NCBI GenBank assembly: GCA_017979445.1
Contig: CM030714.1
Coordinates: forward strand, 7,447,049 to 7,511,048
DNA from: Akebia trifoliata
Taxonomy: Eukaryota; Streptophyta; Magnoliopsida; Ranunculales; Lardizabalaceae
Reading direction: 5' to 3'
Length of the DNA: 64,000 nt
This document shows, one piece after another, positions 37,902-53,199 of this stretch. Positions within the stretch are counted from its first letter, which is position 1; each line of letters begins with the position of its first letter. The notes under the pieces were generated by a model. It had not been told where the DNA came from. It did not search any database and was given only the letters and a program-made list of their open reading frames with translations. Made by a program: the position numbers and the translations under genes.

Positions 37902-38308
37902 TCAGTAGTTGAGCGAGCCTACAGACATGATCCCGTTGCTTAGATTTCTTGGATCCTGATGGCTCACATAATTCTCGCAGCTTCCATTGGAAAGACTCTG
38001 AACTGAGTTCAGAAGCTCTGGTTTGCCCATCTGCTGCATTTCTTGTGGCGAGATTATTTTGATACACCAGACGCTGTTTACAAACTCCCTGGGAGAATTA
38101 TCAAGGAATGAATTATAAAGCATAGACCAGTAACTCTTCAAATTATCATCCTTCTAACAAGTAGCAAAAGATGTCAAAACTCGAATTAAGATATCATTGT
38201 TGTCGGTAACTCTTTAACTACTTAAAAAATGAATGCAGAAGGCATTAAAATCCCTCACCCATCCTGATATTTGATCGCCCAAATGCTATGTATCTTTCTT
38301 CTTTCTTT

Positions 38309-38357
<49 letters not shown>

Positions 38358-40441
38358 GAAGGGTTAGATATAGTAAAATGCTATTTGAATTTCACACTAA
38401 CTAGAAGTATGCTTAGCAATGGGTTTTGGACGGTACCCAAAAGTTCTTGCTTCGACAACGTCAGTGCAAATGCCAAGGGTCAATTAGCTCATGTCCATGT
38501 GGAGATACTACAAGCATTTAACGTAGTATAGATGAGTTCAACATAGAGCTAAGTGGTTTGGATTGGAGTGGATTTGGAACTTATTAAAAAAGATTCAGAT
38601 GGCTTTGCATCCGAAATGATAATTTTGTTGAATTGGATCTCAACTTTTGGATCCAAATCTTAATCGTAACGATCAGATCAGGTCCAGATCAGATCACATC
38701 CAATTCAATATATAATATAATCAATTTGGATAACTTATTGAATTGAATCATAAACAGAGCTCAAACTTTGGATCCTAATCAGATCCATCAAAAATGGATC
38801 AGGTCAAGATCACAGATCAAATGCATTAGGTAAGCGATATATATGGCATATGATATAATTTCGGATTGGGTCCCCACATGATTGGGACATGGTTTATCTA
38901 GAACTGACATGATAAACATATCAGATCGGATCCCCTTATTGCATCCGGTCTTTCTTGGATCCCAGATTCTAAACCAGACTGCTTATTATTGAATTGAATT
39001 TGGGGCCCAATTCAGTAACTAATGAGCTGGATGCCTGTGTCTATCATAACCCTTTGTTTGTAGATTTATCTTACGATCAAGCATTGATTTGATGGTCACC
39101 TATAAGATTTCAATTGCTGAAGATTCGAGATTGTAATACACTCCTACCAATAATTAGTTGCACTTTTGGATGATCAAATATTTTGGGACAAAGAACTAGA
39201 AAAACCGAAAAGCTAATCGACGGGTAGGAACTTTTGGTTCCTCAAATAACTTCATAGATACCATGTTATAAGGCATAAAGGCAGTTAAAGAGAGAAGCTA
39301 AGATCTTACTGCCAGGGGTCATCGCCGAGGAGGAGAACATCATTCTCCCGGTCGACAAATACAAGCTGCCAGCCTGATCTCAAAGGGTCTTCCAACTGGC
39401 CTTCAAGGCCAAACATTTGAGCGAGCTCACTACGCAGCTCATGGTAGCTGCTGAACCTGGTGATATCCAGTGACCTCCCAAAACACCCTGATTTATGAAC
39501 CTGCCAAGTACCCATATCAGTAAAAATATACTACAACAATAAATCCATAAAAGATAAAAAAAAAACTTCCATCGAATCAAAGCAGCAGGTTGTATAACAG
39601 ACCACATCAAGCACGTGTGAAAGCAGAGTACTTAATAACAAGAAAGAGGAGGAGACAAATGCCTTTGCATGTGTGCATCCTACTAACCTTCACAAAGGTT
39701 CTGCTTGGTGGGTTCACTTGGCCCACATCCTCCGGAGACTGCAGAAAACCAGATTCATCCAAGTAACTGGAAGTTGACATGCTTTGGTTAAGTGGGAAAT
39801 CATGATCTGCAGTACTCAGAAAATTAGCAGCAGTGAACGGCATAGTTGTTGAATCACACTCGCTGCCGACTCCTCTAAGGCTTGACATCTCATTCTGCAT
39901 TAGTAACGATGAAGAATCTATATTCACACCAAACAAGAGATGGCTTTGGGGATCTGTGCTACCTTCCTGGTCCACTGAGCATTCTCTACCGGGAAATGGT
40001 GGCAATGAGATAGAATGTGGAGACACGTTAGTCTGTGGTGGGACCAATTGTTCGACCACTCCAGAAGGGAGGAGAGATTCAACCGCATCTCGCTTGGGTA
40101 CCCAAGCTGCAGAAGGGATTACTGGATTGCTTCTTGGACAGTTAAGCAAGTTGGATGTTTCGTCCTGGGCGAATGAGCCCAAAAGACTCTGTAGGGGAGA
40201 CACACTAGATGTGGTTACTGGTGTCCCATTGGAATCTGAAAAGTTCTGCTGCTGACACAATGAAGAGATGGTCTGTAGAGATGGAGACTGTGTCTGAGAC
40301 ACTGAGGCAAGCTGAGACAGGGAAGAAACAACATTTGGGATCTGTTGTTGATCGAAAAATTTCTGGTGTTGCTGAGGCTGAAGTTGTTGATCGTTGAATG
40401 AGTGGCGATGCTGCATCTGTTGATGAAGAAGTTGGGCTTGG

Positions 40442-40488
<47 letters not shown>

Positions 40489-43400
40489 CGCCTGAGCCAG
40501 GGCCTGAGCTTGAGCCTGGGCCTGAGCTTGGTTTCCTTGAATGCTTTGAAGAAAAGAATGATGTGATTGAGACTGAGGTAACATCTGCCTCTGCATTAAA
40601 GCAGATACGCTGGAGACATTCTGGGGTTGCTGAAATTGCAGCAGAGATGGTGGAGCCAATTTAGAAGGATCCACGGTCCGCATTTCCTGAAACGCTGCTG
40701 CAGCCATCGCTTGGTACATATCAGGTTGCAGACCAAGTAGGGAAGCATCAAGCCTTGGCTGCATCCAGGGTCCAACTCCAATTCCCTGGAAATTAAGAGA
40801 TTGAATCCCCCTGTCTCCGCCATCTCCTCGGAGCCACATCAGTGGAGCATTAACACCCAGATCATCATCCTTGCCCACTGTGTGAGAAAATGGGGAGAGA
40901 TTAAGAAACCTTTTCTCTCTTTTCAGAGAAGGTTTTTGAAACAATAAATAAATATATTTGATGTTCAATATGAGATAGGAGTCTCAGCATCATAGCCATA
41001 TCCCCAAAGACTAGGGGTGAGACACTTAAATTGCCTTCCAAGCCTCTAAAGCAGTAAGCAAGATTACCATGGAGTGAGGGTAGTCCTGGCGGCCATGGTC
41101 GCTTAAGTCTGAGGGGGAATGGAGATGGATACATAGGGAATGTTGTTAATGGTTCAATCTCCCAAAGTGATACTCTCGGCTGCCTCTCCCCTGCAGTAGA
41201 CTCATCCCAACCAACCTGCATTAATTAATAGAAGCAAAATTTAAGAGAATGTGGTTTCATACTTTCTCTATTAGAGGGCCCCACCAGGAGAAAATCTGGA
41301 CCAAAACCTACAAGTGAAAATACAATGCTACTGAAGTAACTTTATCAGAGAAATCACTGTATACACTTCACAGACCTTCACAGAGCGCCAATGTGAGTTT
41401 GGCCAACGAACAGGATCTATGTCACTTATGCCAGCAATCGTACCCATGTACCTGGACACAAATGGAACTGCGTTAGAATAAACTATACACTTCTAGTGGA
41501 TCATTTAGATAGTAGTTTCATAATAATAAACAAAAATAAAAGTAACACAATCCATTAATGCTTCAGATGAAGATCGACTAAGAAAGGAATTCTGATAACC
41601 GCAAGTGTGGTCTACCAACAGGATAGTCGTGCAAGTGGAGCACAAGCAGGGAGGGTGCAACCCACCATTCAAGTGTCAAACTAAAGAGGCATCCTAATGA
41701 GCTATAACCCCCCAGTGCTCTTCTTAGAACTAAGCTCCATGTCTCTTTAATTTCTAAGAAATTTCCCATTTATGTGAGAAATGATCAGATGATAGCAAAA
41801 CCAAAATCAGTCTTTTACAGATAATTTAAATCATTCTTTCTGGCCATCAAATAAAATTGACAACAATGGTTAGAAACGTCTGATCAGACTGATTTTTTTA
41901 CTGAGGAAATACTAAATATCATGTCAAGGTACATTCGACCTCCCGAGAAAGAAAGAAAAAAAGTGGGAAAATTTTCAATCTAGTGGAGAAGTAATGCATT
42001 TTTCTTTTCAGGGAAAGGGTGGAAATATCAAGAATTTCAGTTAAACTTTAGGAGAAAACAAAACAACCTTGAAAAGGCCGTCAAACTACAACAAATCACC
42101 ATATAGAGGTGAGCAATGAATCTCCATGGTGCTGGCTTAGGTATCTAAGAGCCTGAGAACCAAAAAAGGACTATAATTATACATAAACAAATGAAAATAA
42201 TAATGTTTTTTAAGTATAAGTAGAACAGACAGTAGAAAAATTCAATTTCCTTGAATTTAAAAAATTCTGACAAAATTCCAAGGAAATAATGCAATTTCTA
42301 TACTGCAATTACAATATTTCGAGAGAACATACTGTCCATCAAAAGATTCACAAAATGAACAGTGATTTGAAATTTTGTACGGGAAAAAAAAAGTGCCTTC
42401 TTATTCGGTACTTGGGGAAAGGAAATATTTTACCAAATTATGAAAATTAAAACCTCGGGACAATCAAATAACCGGTTCCACACCCAAAACCTTTCCCACA
42501 CATGGAAAAAAATCATCGAATGGCTTCCTCAAATTATGCTCATGCAGCAATTTTAACACAGCAAAACATATAAACACTCACAAAGTCTCTTTTATTTGAT
42601 CGATAGTATATAAACACACAAATGGTTGGACAGTACTAAATGGAAGAAGAGGATTCACCCAGTCGAAAAATTATTGGGATAAAGCAGAGATGAAGGTGAG
42701 ACCTACCGACGGACACTCGACTCTTCTGTCTCAAACAGCATCCTGAAGCGCATGCCAACAGAAACACGAGTGTGATAGACTGCTTTAGCATACTTGGCAA
42801 GAGGTATAACAAATTCTGATGGACTGGCCCTGAAAGCAAGACGAGAATCAAAACGTGAAAATGTTTTAATCTTTAATATTTATTTTGACTGTGCAACTCT
42901 ACCTTGGGTTATAAAATATTGTGAATCGGCTATTCGTTGCAGCTGCATGAGCCGCAGCAGCGAGGAGCCCAATGTGCATGCTGTCACTCGATAAAACTGA
43001 TGAAGGCATCACAGTTTGCGACCGATTAGCACGCCGGATACCCAGGAGTAACTGATTCTTTTCATTCCTGATGAAAGCAAACATAATTCAGTGCAAGCGA
43101 CAAAAAAATATGCCAGAGTTGAATTTTAAGTGCAATTAGGTGACAGGGACAAACCATAGACCTGGGTTCATAACCCACCATCACCGAGTCCTGGTTTCAG
43201 TAAAAACAGGCTCACCCGGTGGCAACACCAAAAAAATTAACTATCAAATAAAAAAGCTACAGGGACAAGATGGGAGGACTGGTAGAAACTGTCGTCCATT
43301 ATAGTACGAAACACTATGCACAGAAGAAGGAATCAATCATTTAATAATAGGTCCCAATTCCCCAAAAAAAAAAGATCTAGCTAAAACTCATAAAAAAGGA

Positions 43401-46400
43401 CTGTTCTCAGCCATTTGTAGGAACTTTTTGTTGGCCATTCACCATATATTTCAGTCCAACCAATCATGTCAGTTTTTGGCTTAGGGGATTTCTTCTATGG
43501 AACCCAGTGAACAACAGTCCAAACATACAGCATGTGTGGCACATGCACTGTCTGGGTAAGCCTCTCCTACCCATCACTTTGTCACTGTAAGTAGACCTTT
43601 GGGAAAATAAAGTAAAATTTAAGTAGAGATATTAAACAAGGGAATTAGGATTTTGATTGTGTCTACCAGATAAAAAGGACTGAATCGCCTGCAACAAGTC
43701 TTTTTGCACTAACAAAAACGCTCCAACCAGTCGTGAGAAGATGCCTCTTCGGCTGACCTGCATTATGAATGAAATCAACTTGAAAAAATTAATACATAAC
43801 TTTTTTTGCCTTGCACTGTCTTCCAAAAATTTTTAGACCACACGAGAAAAGAAATCATTTTCCTTGGAAACATAATAAGAGCAAGGAAAACGGCTATCAA
43901 AACTACTTTGACATCATTGGACAAGTAACTACTCAAAAGATTAGCCCCATCAAGGAATAAAAAATTAAGTGGGAAAGATTCGTAGAAAAAGTAGAGCAAG
44001 GACATTGGTTATGCATTCTATTACATTGTCATTGAAGCTCACAATTTAATGTTGATGAATGATATTTTAAGGGATTCTATCTGTATGAACAATTCTAGTC
44101 CTCCTTTGCTGCTAAAAGGCATTTTTATCTTCTCTTTTTTATACCTTACGACTCTTGATAATTTCAGATTACTTATATAACATGTACTAAGAGATTTCAT
44201 TCTCTAAGAATTTGTTGTGAGACATAGTATTGTGCTCATAAGTCAGATGTGTGACAATGACAAAAACATAACAATTATTTACATATTGTTCAAATGATTT
44301 CAATATATTTTGGCATATCTAAATATCATTGTCTCCACATACTATGTATTTAAAAATACATATCTCAACATATGAAATGAATCAGCTCCTATGCATTGGT
44401 ATGTTTGACGTTTCGTAATAGTGTTGGATATGAACATAGTGTTGAATCCTTGTTACATAAATTATTCAAGACAAGCTATTAATGATTATAACCAGATGAA
44501 CCATATAAAAAATATAGAATAATGGTAAACATAGGATAGATTCAACGATATTTGAGGAAATCATTATTAAAAAGCATGAAAGTATACCCTTATGTTGAAG
44601 ACCAAATTAGATGGCATTTGTTACATGCTGATGTAGGTATCTAAGAGTCAAACTTAACACATCTAAATGTTGAAAATTATGGCATTGAAGTGCATACTAG
44701 CAGAACATGAGCCCTACAACCTCAGGAATTCATAACCACATTAGCATACAACATATACACCTATCATACTATTATAAAATTTTATTATTCATATTATGTA
44801 GTTACAGCTAATTTTAATTAGAGAAGTTAGATTCTAAGTATAATTAACCCATTTCATTTCAAATACACTAACAATTAGTGACACGACCCAGACTCGTGAA
44901 TTCATGATAATTCGTACTTCAGAGCAAACAAAACGATAAACCCTTTCATTGATTACAAACAGATATTTATATACAAGCCTTTACAATAATATTTCATTAC
45001 AAACATCCAAGATAAACCTAAAGTACTAATCTCATTGGACTATACATCGTTGAGTCTCCTAATCCAAAGTGGGGTCTTCATTTTCCTCGTCATCTGGTGA
45101 CAAAAATTGTCAAAAAGCATTTAACTTAACAAGGAAAAAATAATCACATAACAATTTCAAGTTTAAGTATATAACAAAAATCAAGCAATTAATAAAATTT
45201 CGTAATAAAAATTTCTGGAATTTGCGGAAACGTTCTTAAAAGCCTAGTTATCTATATTTGTATACGATTTTTATCCTTTCCATTTTACTATTTTTACACC
45301 TGAGGAAAACCTCCTACTGTCCATAAAACTCAAAAAAAACCCTGACTCAGCCGACTATTAGAACGCCTATCCCTCAAAAGAGATATCTATTCCTTCATAG
45401 TATGCTGCCAGTAATCCTTACCTGACTTATCTGACTGTTAGGACGCCTATTCCTCAGAAGAGACATTTGTCCCTTTTTTAAGTTCACCAGTTGACCAACC
45501 TACCTTTTTTGAGATTCTCTTCCCAAAGGAGTTCACTCCTTAAGTAGAATTGGAAACCGATTTATAGTTTCCACTTTCTTAAATAATTCGGTTTGCAAGT
45601 CATATTCCACTCTCAAAGAGTATTTCTCCTTATTTAGAAAATTTTATTCAAATGTTTCTAAAATATCATGTCAATGATCATGGTGTTCATCGCATAGTAT
45701 AGCACAAAACCATGCAAAGAACATAGAAGCATAACATCTTAAATTAATAAATTAGTTAGAATCAAATCTGCAATCACATTTTGGTTAGAATTAAGTATTG
45801 GTCCGAGGACCTATCATCATACGATTTGACTTAATAAGAGGCGTCGTTCATTAGACAATCCCTTCTATCATAGACCCTTCAATATAAAATGACAACTACT
45901 AGGGAGATGGATATTGGATGAGTCTCCCTTTGTTAAACCAAAACATAGACTTTCTAGATATAACAATAAAAATAAAGAAATGGAATAGAGATAAGAAAGT
46001 GAGTGTGTGTGTGTATCGCAATGTCTTAACACATAAACTAGGAAGTGATACATGAAGACTTTGTCGAAATCCACTTCCCTTGATCGGCCTACAATACTCT
46101 ATACCCCTCATAATCTTTGAATTTTGGGATAATCGAGTAGTCGAGTGGTTAAGGGCAACCCAACTGCTATTTTAGGAGAGATGAGAGGAGAGAAGAATGA
46201 TTTCTGAGGTGTGTGAGAATGGCTTGAGGGGGTATTTATAGTATTGGGAATAAGTACAATTAATGATAGGGAATAAATGGTAGGAGAATCCAATTTGAAT
46301 ACTCCAAATTGTGGTCTCAAATTCATATATAGCATTCATGGCTCAAGAGAACCAAGTTCTCTTTTTTCCTAAGTTCACTTAACCTTTGATGGTTCGTCCC

Positions 46401-49400
46401 ACCTTGGTATCAAAATTTTAATGTAGACCATACACATGCAACTACTTACGACGTCGTCAACTTGGTGGCCCAACTTTTAAATATAAATTGGACCCATAAA
46501 TGGGTTCACAAACATGGTTCGGCTCTAGTAACTTTTTTTTGAACAAAATAAAAATCGTGGGTTTCACTTGGGTCTTCATATATGGAATGACCACCTTAAG
46601 TTTTTATAGCTTATTATTTAATATAAAATGGATCTCACATGTGGTTCCACACATGATTCGGTTTCCACAATTTTACTTGCATTATAAATAATGGATCCCA
46701 CAACCATATATCATTTGATGTTTATAACATGTGGCACCCAATATCCATGTGGTTTAATTAACATTAATACATAATATAATCAAATAATAATAGTGGATCC
46801 CACATTCCTATTTGTCAATTTATTCATTCGCACGTATATGTATACATATATAATTATACCTCTGTATATAAGACCTATACTTCAATCAAAAATATTTTTT
46901 AACACAATTATATTTTCATTCATTAATAAAAATATATTTCTTTTTATGATAATATTAATTACTCTATGCAATATTATTATTAACATATGATTTTATAACA
47001 TCACGTGGCTAATTATAAAAATAAATCTTTAGGTATAAGATATATAATATTGTATAACTCTAATCTTAGGTTTAGGATATTTATCATAAGATTATCCTAA
47101 GAGTTATAATATTGAATAACTATAATATTGATATTTTTATTTAATATAAAAAAAAAAATTACGGGTCTCGACATTCTCCCCTCCTTATGGGAATTTCATT
47201 CTCGAAATTAAATCTTACCAAGTGTTTTTTCAAAAATTTAAGGGTGAGATAACCTAACAGACTCCTCTCGTCCATGCAACTTCTTCAAATCTGTGATGGT
47301 TCCTCGGTATCTTAACTAATGGGATTGTTTTGTTCCTCAATTTGTGTTCCTTCCGGTCAAGGATCCTAACCAATTACTCTTCATAAGACAAATCCTCTTG
47401 TATCTGAGCAAGTTCATAATGAATTACATGGGATGGGTCTACTACATATCTTTGAAGCGTAGATATATGGAAAACATTGTGGATTCGATCCAGGTCAGGG
47501 TGTAGTGCAAACAATAAGTTACTACACCCACTCGAGCAAAGATTTCAAAAGGTCCAATGAATCGTGGACTTAGTTTTCCTTTCTTACCAAATCTCTTAAT
47601 TCCCTTTTGAGGAAGATATTTTGAGAAAGACATGTTCTCCTACTTGGAATTCTATATCTCTTTTTTTTCGATCTGCATAACTCTTTTGTCTATCTTAGCA
47701 AACCCGTAACCTTGCTCGAATTACCTTTTTATTCTCTGTTGTTATCTAAACAAGCTTGGGTCCGAGTAACTTTCCTTTTTCAGCTTCAATCCAACAGGTG
47801 GGCCAGCAATAACTCCTTCCATAGAGCACCTCATAAAGTGCCATCTAGATACTAGCTTGGTGGCTATTGTTGTAAGAAAATTCGATCAAGGGTAAATGAT
47901 CATCCCAATTACCCATGAAATCCAAAATGCAAGCTCACAACATATCTTTTAGGGTTTGTATCATCCTTTTAGAGTGTTTGTCCAACAATGGATGAAAGGT
48001 AGTGCTTATATTCAACATAGTCCCCAGTACTTCTTTTAAGCAATGCCAAAATCTTGAAGTGAACCTGGCGTTGCGATTTGATACTATAGAGACAGGTATA
48101 CCATGCAATCGTATTATTTCATGAATATACTCTCACAAGGTTCTCCAGGGTGATTGTTTCTTTAATTGCCAAAAAATATGCGGACTTGGTCAATCGGTCG
48201 GCATTGTGATTCCTTTATGTCCTCGGTTATCCAATTACGAAGCCCATGGTAATATGTTCCCACTTCCACTCTGGTATGGCCAATGGTTTCAACAACCCTA
48301 CAAGTCTCTGATGTTTTGCCTTAACCTGTTGACAAACTAGACACTTTGCCACGTATTCGACAACTTTCTGCTTCACAACCTTCCACTAGTAAGACCATTT
48401 CAAGTTGTGATGCATTTTAGAAATCCCAAGGTGCACCGTGTATCGTGATTTGTGAGCCTCATTCAATAGTTCCTCCTTCAATCTTGGGTTGTTCAGTACG
48501 CAATCCTGTCTTTAAACAGGAAGGCACCTTTTGGTGAAATTTCGTAATTTGTTGGGGGATTCTTCCCTATCACTTCCAGTTCTGGCTCAAGGTTTGTGCC
48601 TCTTATATCTTCTATGCTAAGTTGGGTAGGACTTCAATGCTAGTTATTGATCTTTTGGTTGCCTTCTTACCAACATCGATGCCAAATTCTGGAATTCTTT
48701 GACTATTTCCTACAACTCTACTTTTGTGCTTACTCAGAGCTCATGGACTAACAACTTAGAGCATCGACAACCACATTAGCTTTACCAAGGTGGTATTGCA
48801 ATGTGTAGTCATAGTCTTTCAAAAATTTCATCATCTCCGTTGTTGTATGTTTAGCTCCCTTTGTTTGAACAAGTATTTTAGGCTCATGTGATAAAAAAAA
48901 TATCGTCAACTTAATTCCCTTAAAGGTAATGTCTCCATACCTTTAATGTGAATATGATCGCTGCAAGCTCCAAACGTTTGTTAGATCCACTTTATCTTCA
49001 ATAATGATCTATAGAAACTTGAGGTGGTCATTTCATGTATAAAGACCTAAATGGGACCCGCATCTTTCTTTTTTTTTTTTTTGTTCAAAAATAAGTCAAT
49101 AGAACTCCAACTATGTTTGTGGACCCATTTTATGGGGTCCATTTTGTATTTAAAAATTGAATCACCAAGTTAGAGATGTCTTAGGTGGTTGCATGTGTGG
49201 GGTTCACATTAAAAATAGGATACTAAGGGGATACGAACTACTAAACGTTGAGTGAACTTAAGAATGAAAAGAACTTGATTTTCTTAAACCATGAATGCTA
49301 TAGATGAACTTGAGGATTAGGGTCACAATTTGGACAGTTCAAATTGGACTATCCCACCATTTACTCTTCATCATTAATTACACCCCCTTCAAACCATTAT

Positions 49401-52400
49401 CACACACCTCAAAAATTACTCCTCTCCCGAATAGTGGTTAAGATTGCCCCTAACCACTTGACTGCATGATCATCCCAAAGTCAGAAGGGTACAAGGGGTG
49501 TTGAGTATGATAAGTCAATCAAGGTAAATGAATTTCGACAAGGTCTTCATACATCACTTTTTAGTTTATGTGTGAGACATTGGGACACACTCTCTCTATT
49601 AGATTTCTTTAAATTTTATTTTTATTGTCTTTTAAAATCTATGATTTGACTTGCAATGGGAGATTCATCCAATATCCGCTTCATAATAGTCGTTATCCTA
49701 TATGGAAGGATCTATGATGAAAGAGATTGTTGGATGAATGATGCCCCTTGTTAATTATAATTATATGATGAAGGATCTTTACACCAATACTTGATTTTAA
49801 CCAAAACGTGATTGTAAACTTGATTCTAACTAGTTAATTTAAGATGTCATGCTTTTATATTTTTGCATACTTTTGTATTATACTATGTGATGAACATCAT
49901 GATCATTGGCATGGTATCTAGAAACATTTGAATAAAATTTTCAAAATAAGAAAAAATGACTCTTTGAGAGTGGAATGTGACATACAAACCGAATTATCTA
50001 AGAAAGCTAAAACTATATATCGATTTCAAAATCTACTTAAGGGGTGAACTCTTTCGGGAAGTGAACCTCATAAAAGGTAGGTCAATCAACTGATGAATTC
50101 TGTGAAGAGAAAGGTATCTCCTCTAAGGAATAAACATCCAAACAGTCGGATAAGCCAGGCACGGATTACTAGCAACAAACGGTGAAGGAATAGATGTCTC
50201 CTTTGAGGGATAGACGTTCCAATAGTCGATTGAGTCAAGGAATTCTCCGAATTCTATGGATGGTAGGTGGTTTTGCCCAGGTGTAAAAACAGTAAAATGA
50301 AAAGGATAAAAATCGTGAACAAAAATAGATTACTAGGCTTTTAAAAACGTTTCCACAAATACCAAAAAGAATTATTACAAAAAATTTATTAGTTGTTCGA
50401 TGTTTTCTATACTTAAACTTAGAATTCCTATATGATTATTTTTGCCTTGCTAAGTTCAATGCTTATTGACAATTTTTGTCAGTAAATGATGAGGAAAAAG
50501 AAGGCCCCACTTTGGATTAGAAAACTTAGTGATGCATGATTCAATGAGATTAGTATTTTAGATTTATCTTGAGTGTTGATAATGAAAGATTATTGTAAAG
50601 GCTTGTATATAAACATATGTTTGTAATCAATGAAAGGTTTATCATTTTGTTTGCTTTGAAACACGAATTATCACGAGTTCACGAGCTCGATCGTGACAAA
50701 TGCTATTAGAGCGGAAAACGACTCTTCCTAATTGGTGGGGAGGTTGTCATGACCTCACCAGTGGACCACTAGTCGGACATGGAAAGGGCTACGGAAACCA
50801 CGACGTCAAAGTGGAACCGTCACATTGCAAGATGGAATGACAGGGAGAAGTGCGACTAGTCCCACATCGGATAGGAGAATGTTCAGAACGTACGCTATAA
50901 TGACACACTAGACCTTACATGTTACAACGTGTTTTAAAGCTGTGAGGACTTAGGCTCAAAACGAACAATATTGTATTGTTGTGGGCTTGGGGCATTACAA
51001 TTAGAAAGTGTAAGTAAGAGGTACTACTAACTGATTACATTTTTCACACTATCTATAATATTAATGATTTAAATATATTTTCAAAAATGGAAATATTCTA
51101 GTAGTTCATTTAATTCACACGAAAATGAAAACATCATAGGATGTTCGATGGAAGTATGTCAGATTTAATTCCATGAAGCTATGAATAAAAAATTTATAAA
51201 AAAAATGATCAAAATATTGACATGTTTAAAATTTATCTTAAGATATTAAAAAAAAAAACCCTTGAGCAAGCAACTTGATGTTTTCAGCAAGTTAGTATGC
51301 ATACAAAATAACTTATAAAAAATTCAAGTGCAAGTATACTCTAAATTTTATTAGTTTAACAATTATTTATAATTAGAACATATTATTCATTGACAAATAC
51401 ATAAAAATTAAAATCTGGGAACAAATAAGAAACTGAGGACAAAATGAATTTATATATGGCATGTCTTAGGAATATTATTAACAGGTTAAAGATATCTTTT
51501 TATAGATAGCTAACTAAAAATTTAAAAATGAATGAACTAAAAAAATATGGATTTAGTCAACAGGAATAAGTTGTACTCATAGATTTTCTTAGTCTTAAGT
51601 TTGTTTCCATCCTACAAGGGGCCAAGGATCCATTCCACTCATACACTAGAACTGGCAATAACAAAAAGAAGTGACTACTAAACATCGATATTAGGTATCC
51701 ACCTTGTAAAGAAAGCAAAGAGGAATGGCTCTTGCCAGGTGGGATAGTCAATCCAGAGAAGAAAAAAAAAGATATATATTTATGGTAGAACAACTCACAG
51801 ACAAAAGAAGTTTGCACATTCAGAAATTTGTTGAAATAAGACTCATTATCTAACATGGTATTTGACACACTCACCACGAAAAATATGCCTGAATTTCCAT
51901 TCATTGTCATGAAGATCCTTAGCAATCAACTCTTGAGCAGGAGGCTGCTGGGAGAAGTCCTGAAAAAATAAACAAACATGTGAGATTACACAACAGGAGA
52001 TTAGATTAGACATGGAGGGTGAAGTTACAGATGAGCAAAAATGACGTACTAACGGAGGAAAAACTTTTTCAGCTGCTCGCCGAGGAACAGAGAATCCTCC
52101 ATGTGTACTTGTATCACTTGCAGTCAATGTTTTACAGAAATAATTCGTTGGCTGTTTGCTCAAGGTACCCAACTCTGCAGGTAGGTAAGCATCTTTTTGC
52201 TCTTGCTACAGAAAAGTTCTAGTTAGAAAGGGATGAAATTACACAGCCAGCAAGTCATAACTGCAATCAAGGTAAAATAGACTACCGGACTCAATGGTTG
52301 CAAGGTCATTTGTGCATATACTTCATCCGTCTCCACATCTGCCTGAAAGTTGAAAGATTTTCGAGACTTTAAAAGAGTGATTTGTAAGATAACTTGAACC

Positions 52401-53121
52401 TGATAATAACTAAACAGAGTCAACTTTACATGCATAGTCACATTGTGGAGCAGACAGATCAATTGTGGAGGTAAGCTTGGGTAATTAGGTATATGAGCAT
52501 CAACTTCCTTGTTGGTTGATGCAGCTACCTGCACACGAAACATTGAGAATTCTCAATTATATGAGTTCACTGATAACAAAAGATCGTAGATTAAACATCA
52601 GGCGACTCCCAAAAGATTTTCACATAGACATTAGCTTGACTTGCTCAATGCATACAGGACCAATATGGAAGTGAATAACAAATTAATGTACTATACCAAT
52701 GAGCTGGAAGAAGAGAACAGCCCTTGAAAGGTTATAGAGAGGAACCACTTGGGAGGTGCCCCATAAGATAATATTAGAAGAAAGCTTATATTGCCACACT
52801 TTTTCTAATAACAAACCATTTAGGGTATGTTTGATTGCACATGGAAAATAGGGTGGAAAATCAATTTCCATGAAAAATGACATTTTTCATATGTTTGATT
52901 GCACATGTCCATGGAAATTCATTTTCCACCCCAATCAAAAAGTCCATCAAATCATGGATTTCACTTTCCCACCCATATAGGTGGGAAAGTGAAATTCATC
53001 TAAATTTTTCATCCCCAAAATATCTTCTTCTTCCCCACTTCCACCATCACACTCAACCTCACCGTCGTCGTCGTCACCATCACCACCATCGTCGCCGCCA
53101 CTGTTGTCACCATTGTTGACC

Positions 53122-53199
<78 letters not shown>

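Larger units (their letters stand above)
37902..39500 (-). other. ARF6: ARF PB1 interaction domain (exons 13 and 14)
   Basis: Exons 39310-39500 and 37902-38088 encode residues 783-907. The PB1 fold reads [20 protein letters not shown], with the conserved basic lysine at 785, then the acidic OPCA motif [17 protein letters not shown] (832-848). Both interaction faces are thus present, allowing head-to-tail pairing with Aux/IAA proteins and other ARFs. The tail contains [16 protein letters not shown] and ends SVGSLNY. The first PB1 position has His where Tyr is common. The 1.2 kb intron between the exons holds a (GT)n and poly-G tract at 38316-38358. Confidence 0.9.
44879..50999. mobile_element. 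Composite Ty3/gypsy insertion with opposed LTRs in ARF intron 6
   Basis: The whole block of about 6.1 kb is flanked by ATTAG at 44874-44878 and 51000-51004 (the identical stretch extends to ACAATTAG). The left end is TGACACGACCC and the right end is GGGGCATTACA. Inside are a minus-oriented 3' LTR (44879-47173), a polypurine tract, a piece of pol (about 47190-49007), and then a plus-oriented truncated LTR (49008-50698) followed by a primer-binding-like site and leader. A normal element has direct LTRs; here they face each other. It could be an autointegration product or two fused partial copies. It accounts for most of the 8.1 kb ARF intron. Confidence 0.7.

Noticed and set aside
40398..40664. 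Glu-Pro repeat ORF on the plus strand
   Set aside because: Antisense shadow of the Gln-Ala tract in ARF exon 12.
41578..41769. Minus-strand ORF between ARF exons 9 and 10
   Set aside because: Lies in an ARF intron, has no splice-compatible phase and no similarity to ARF proteins.
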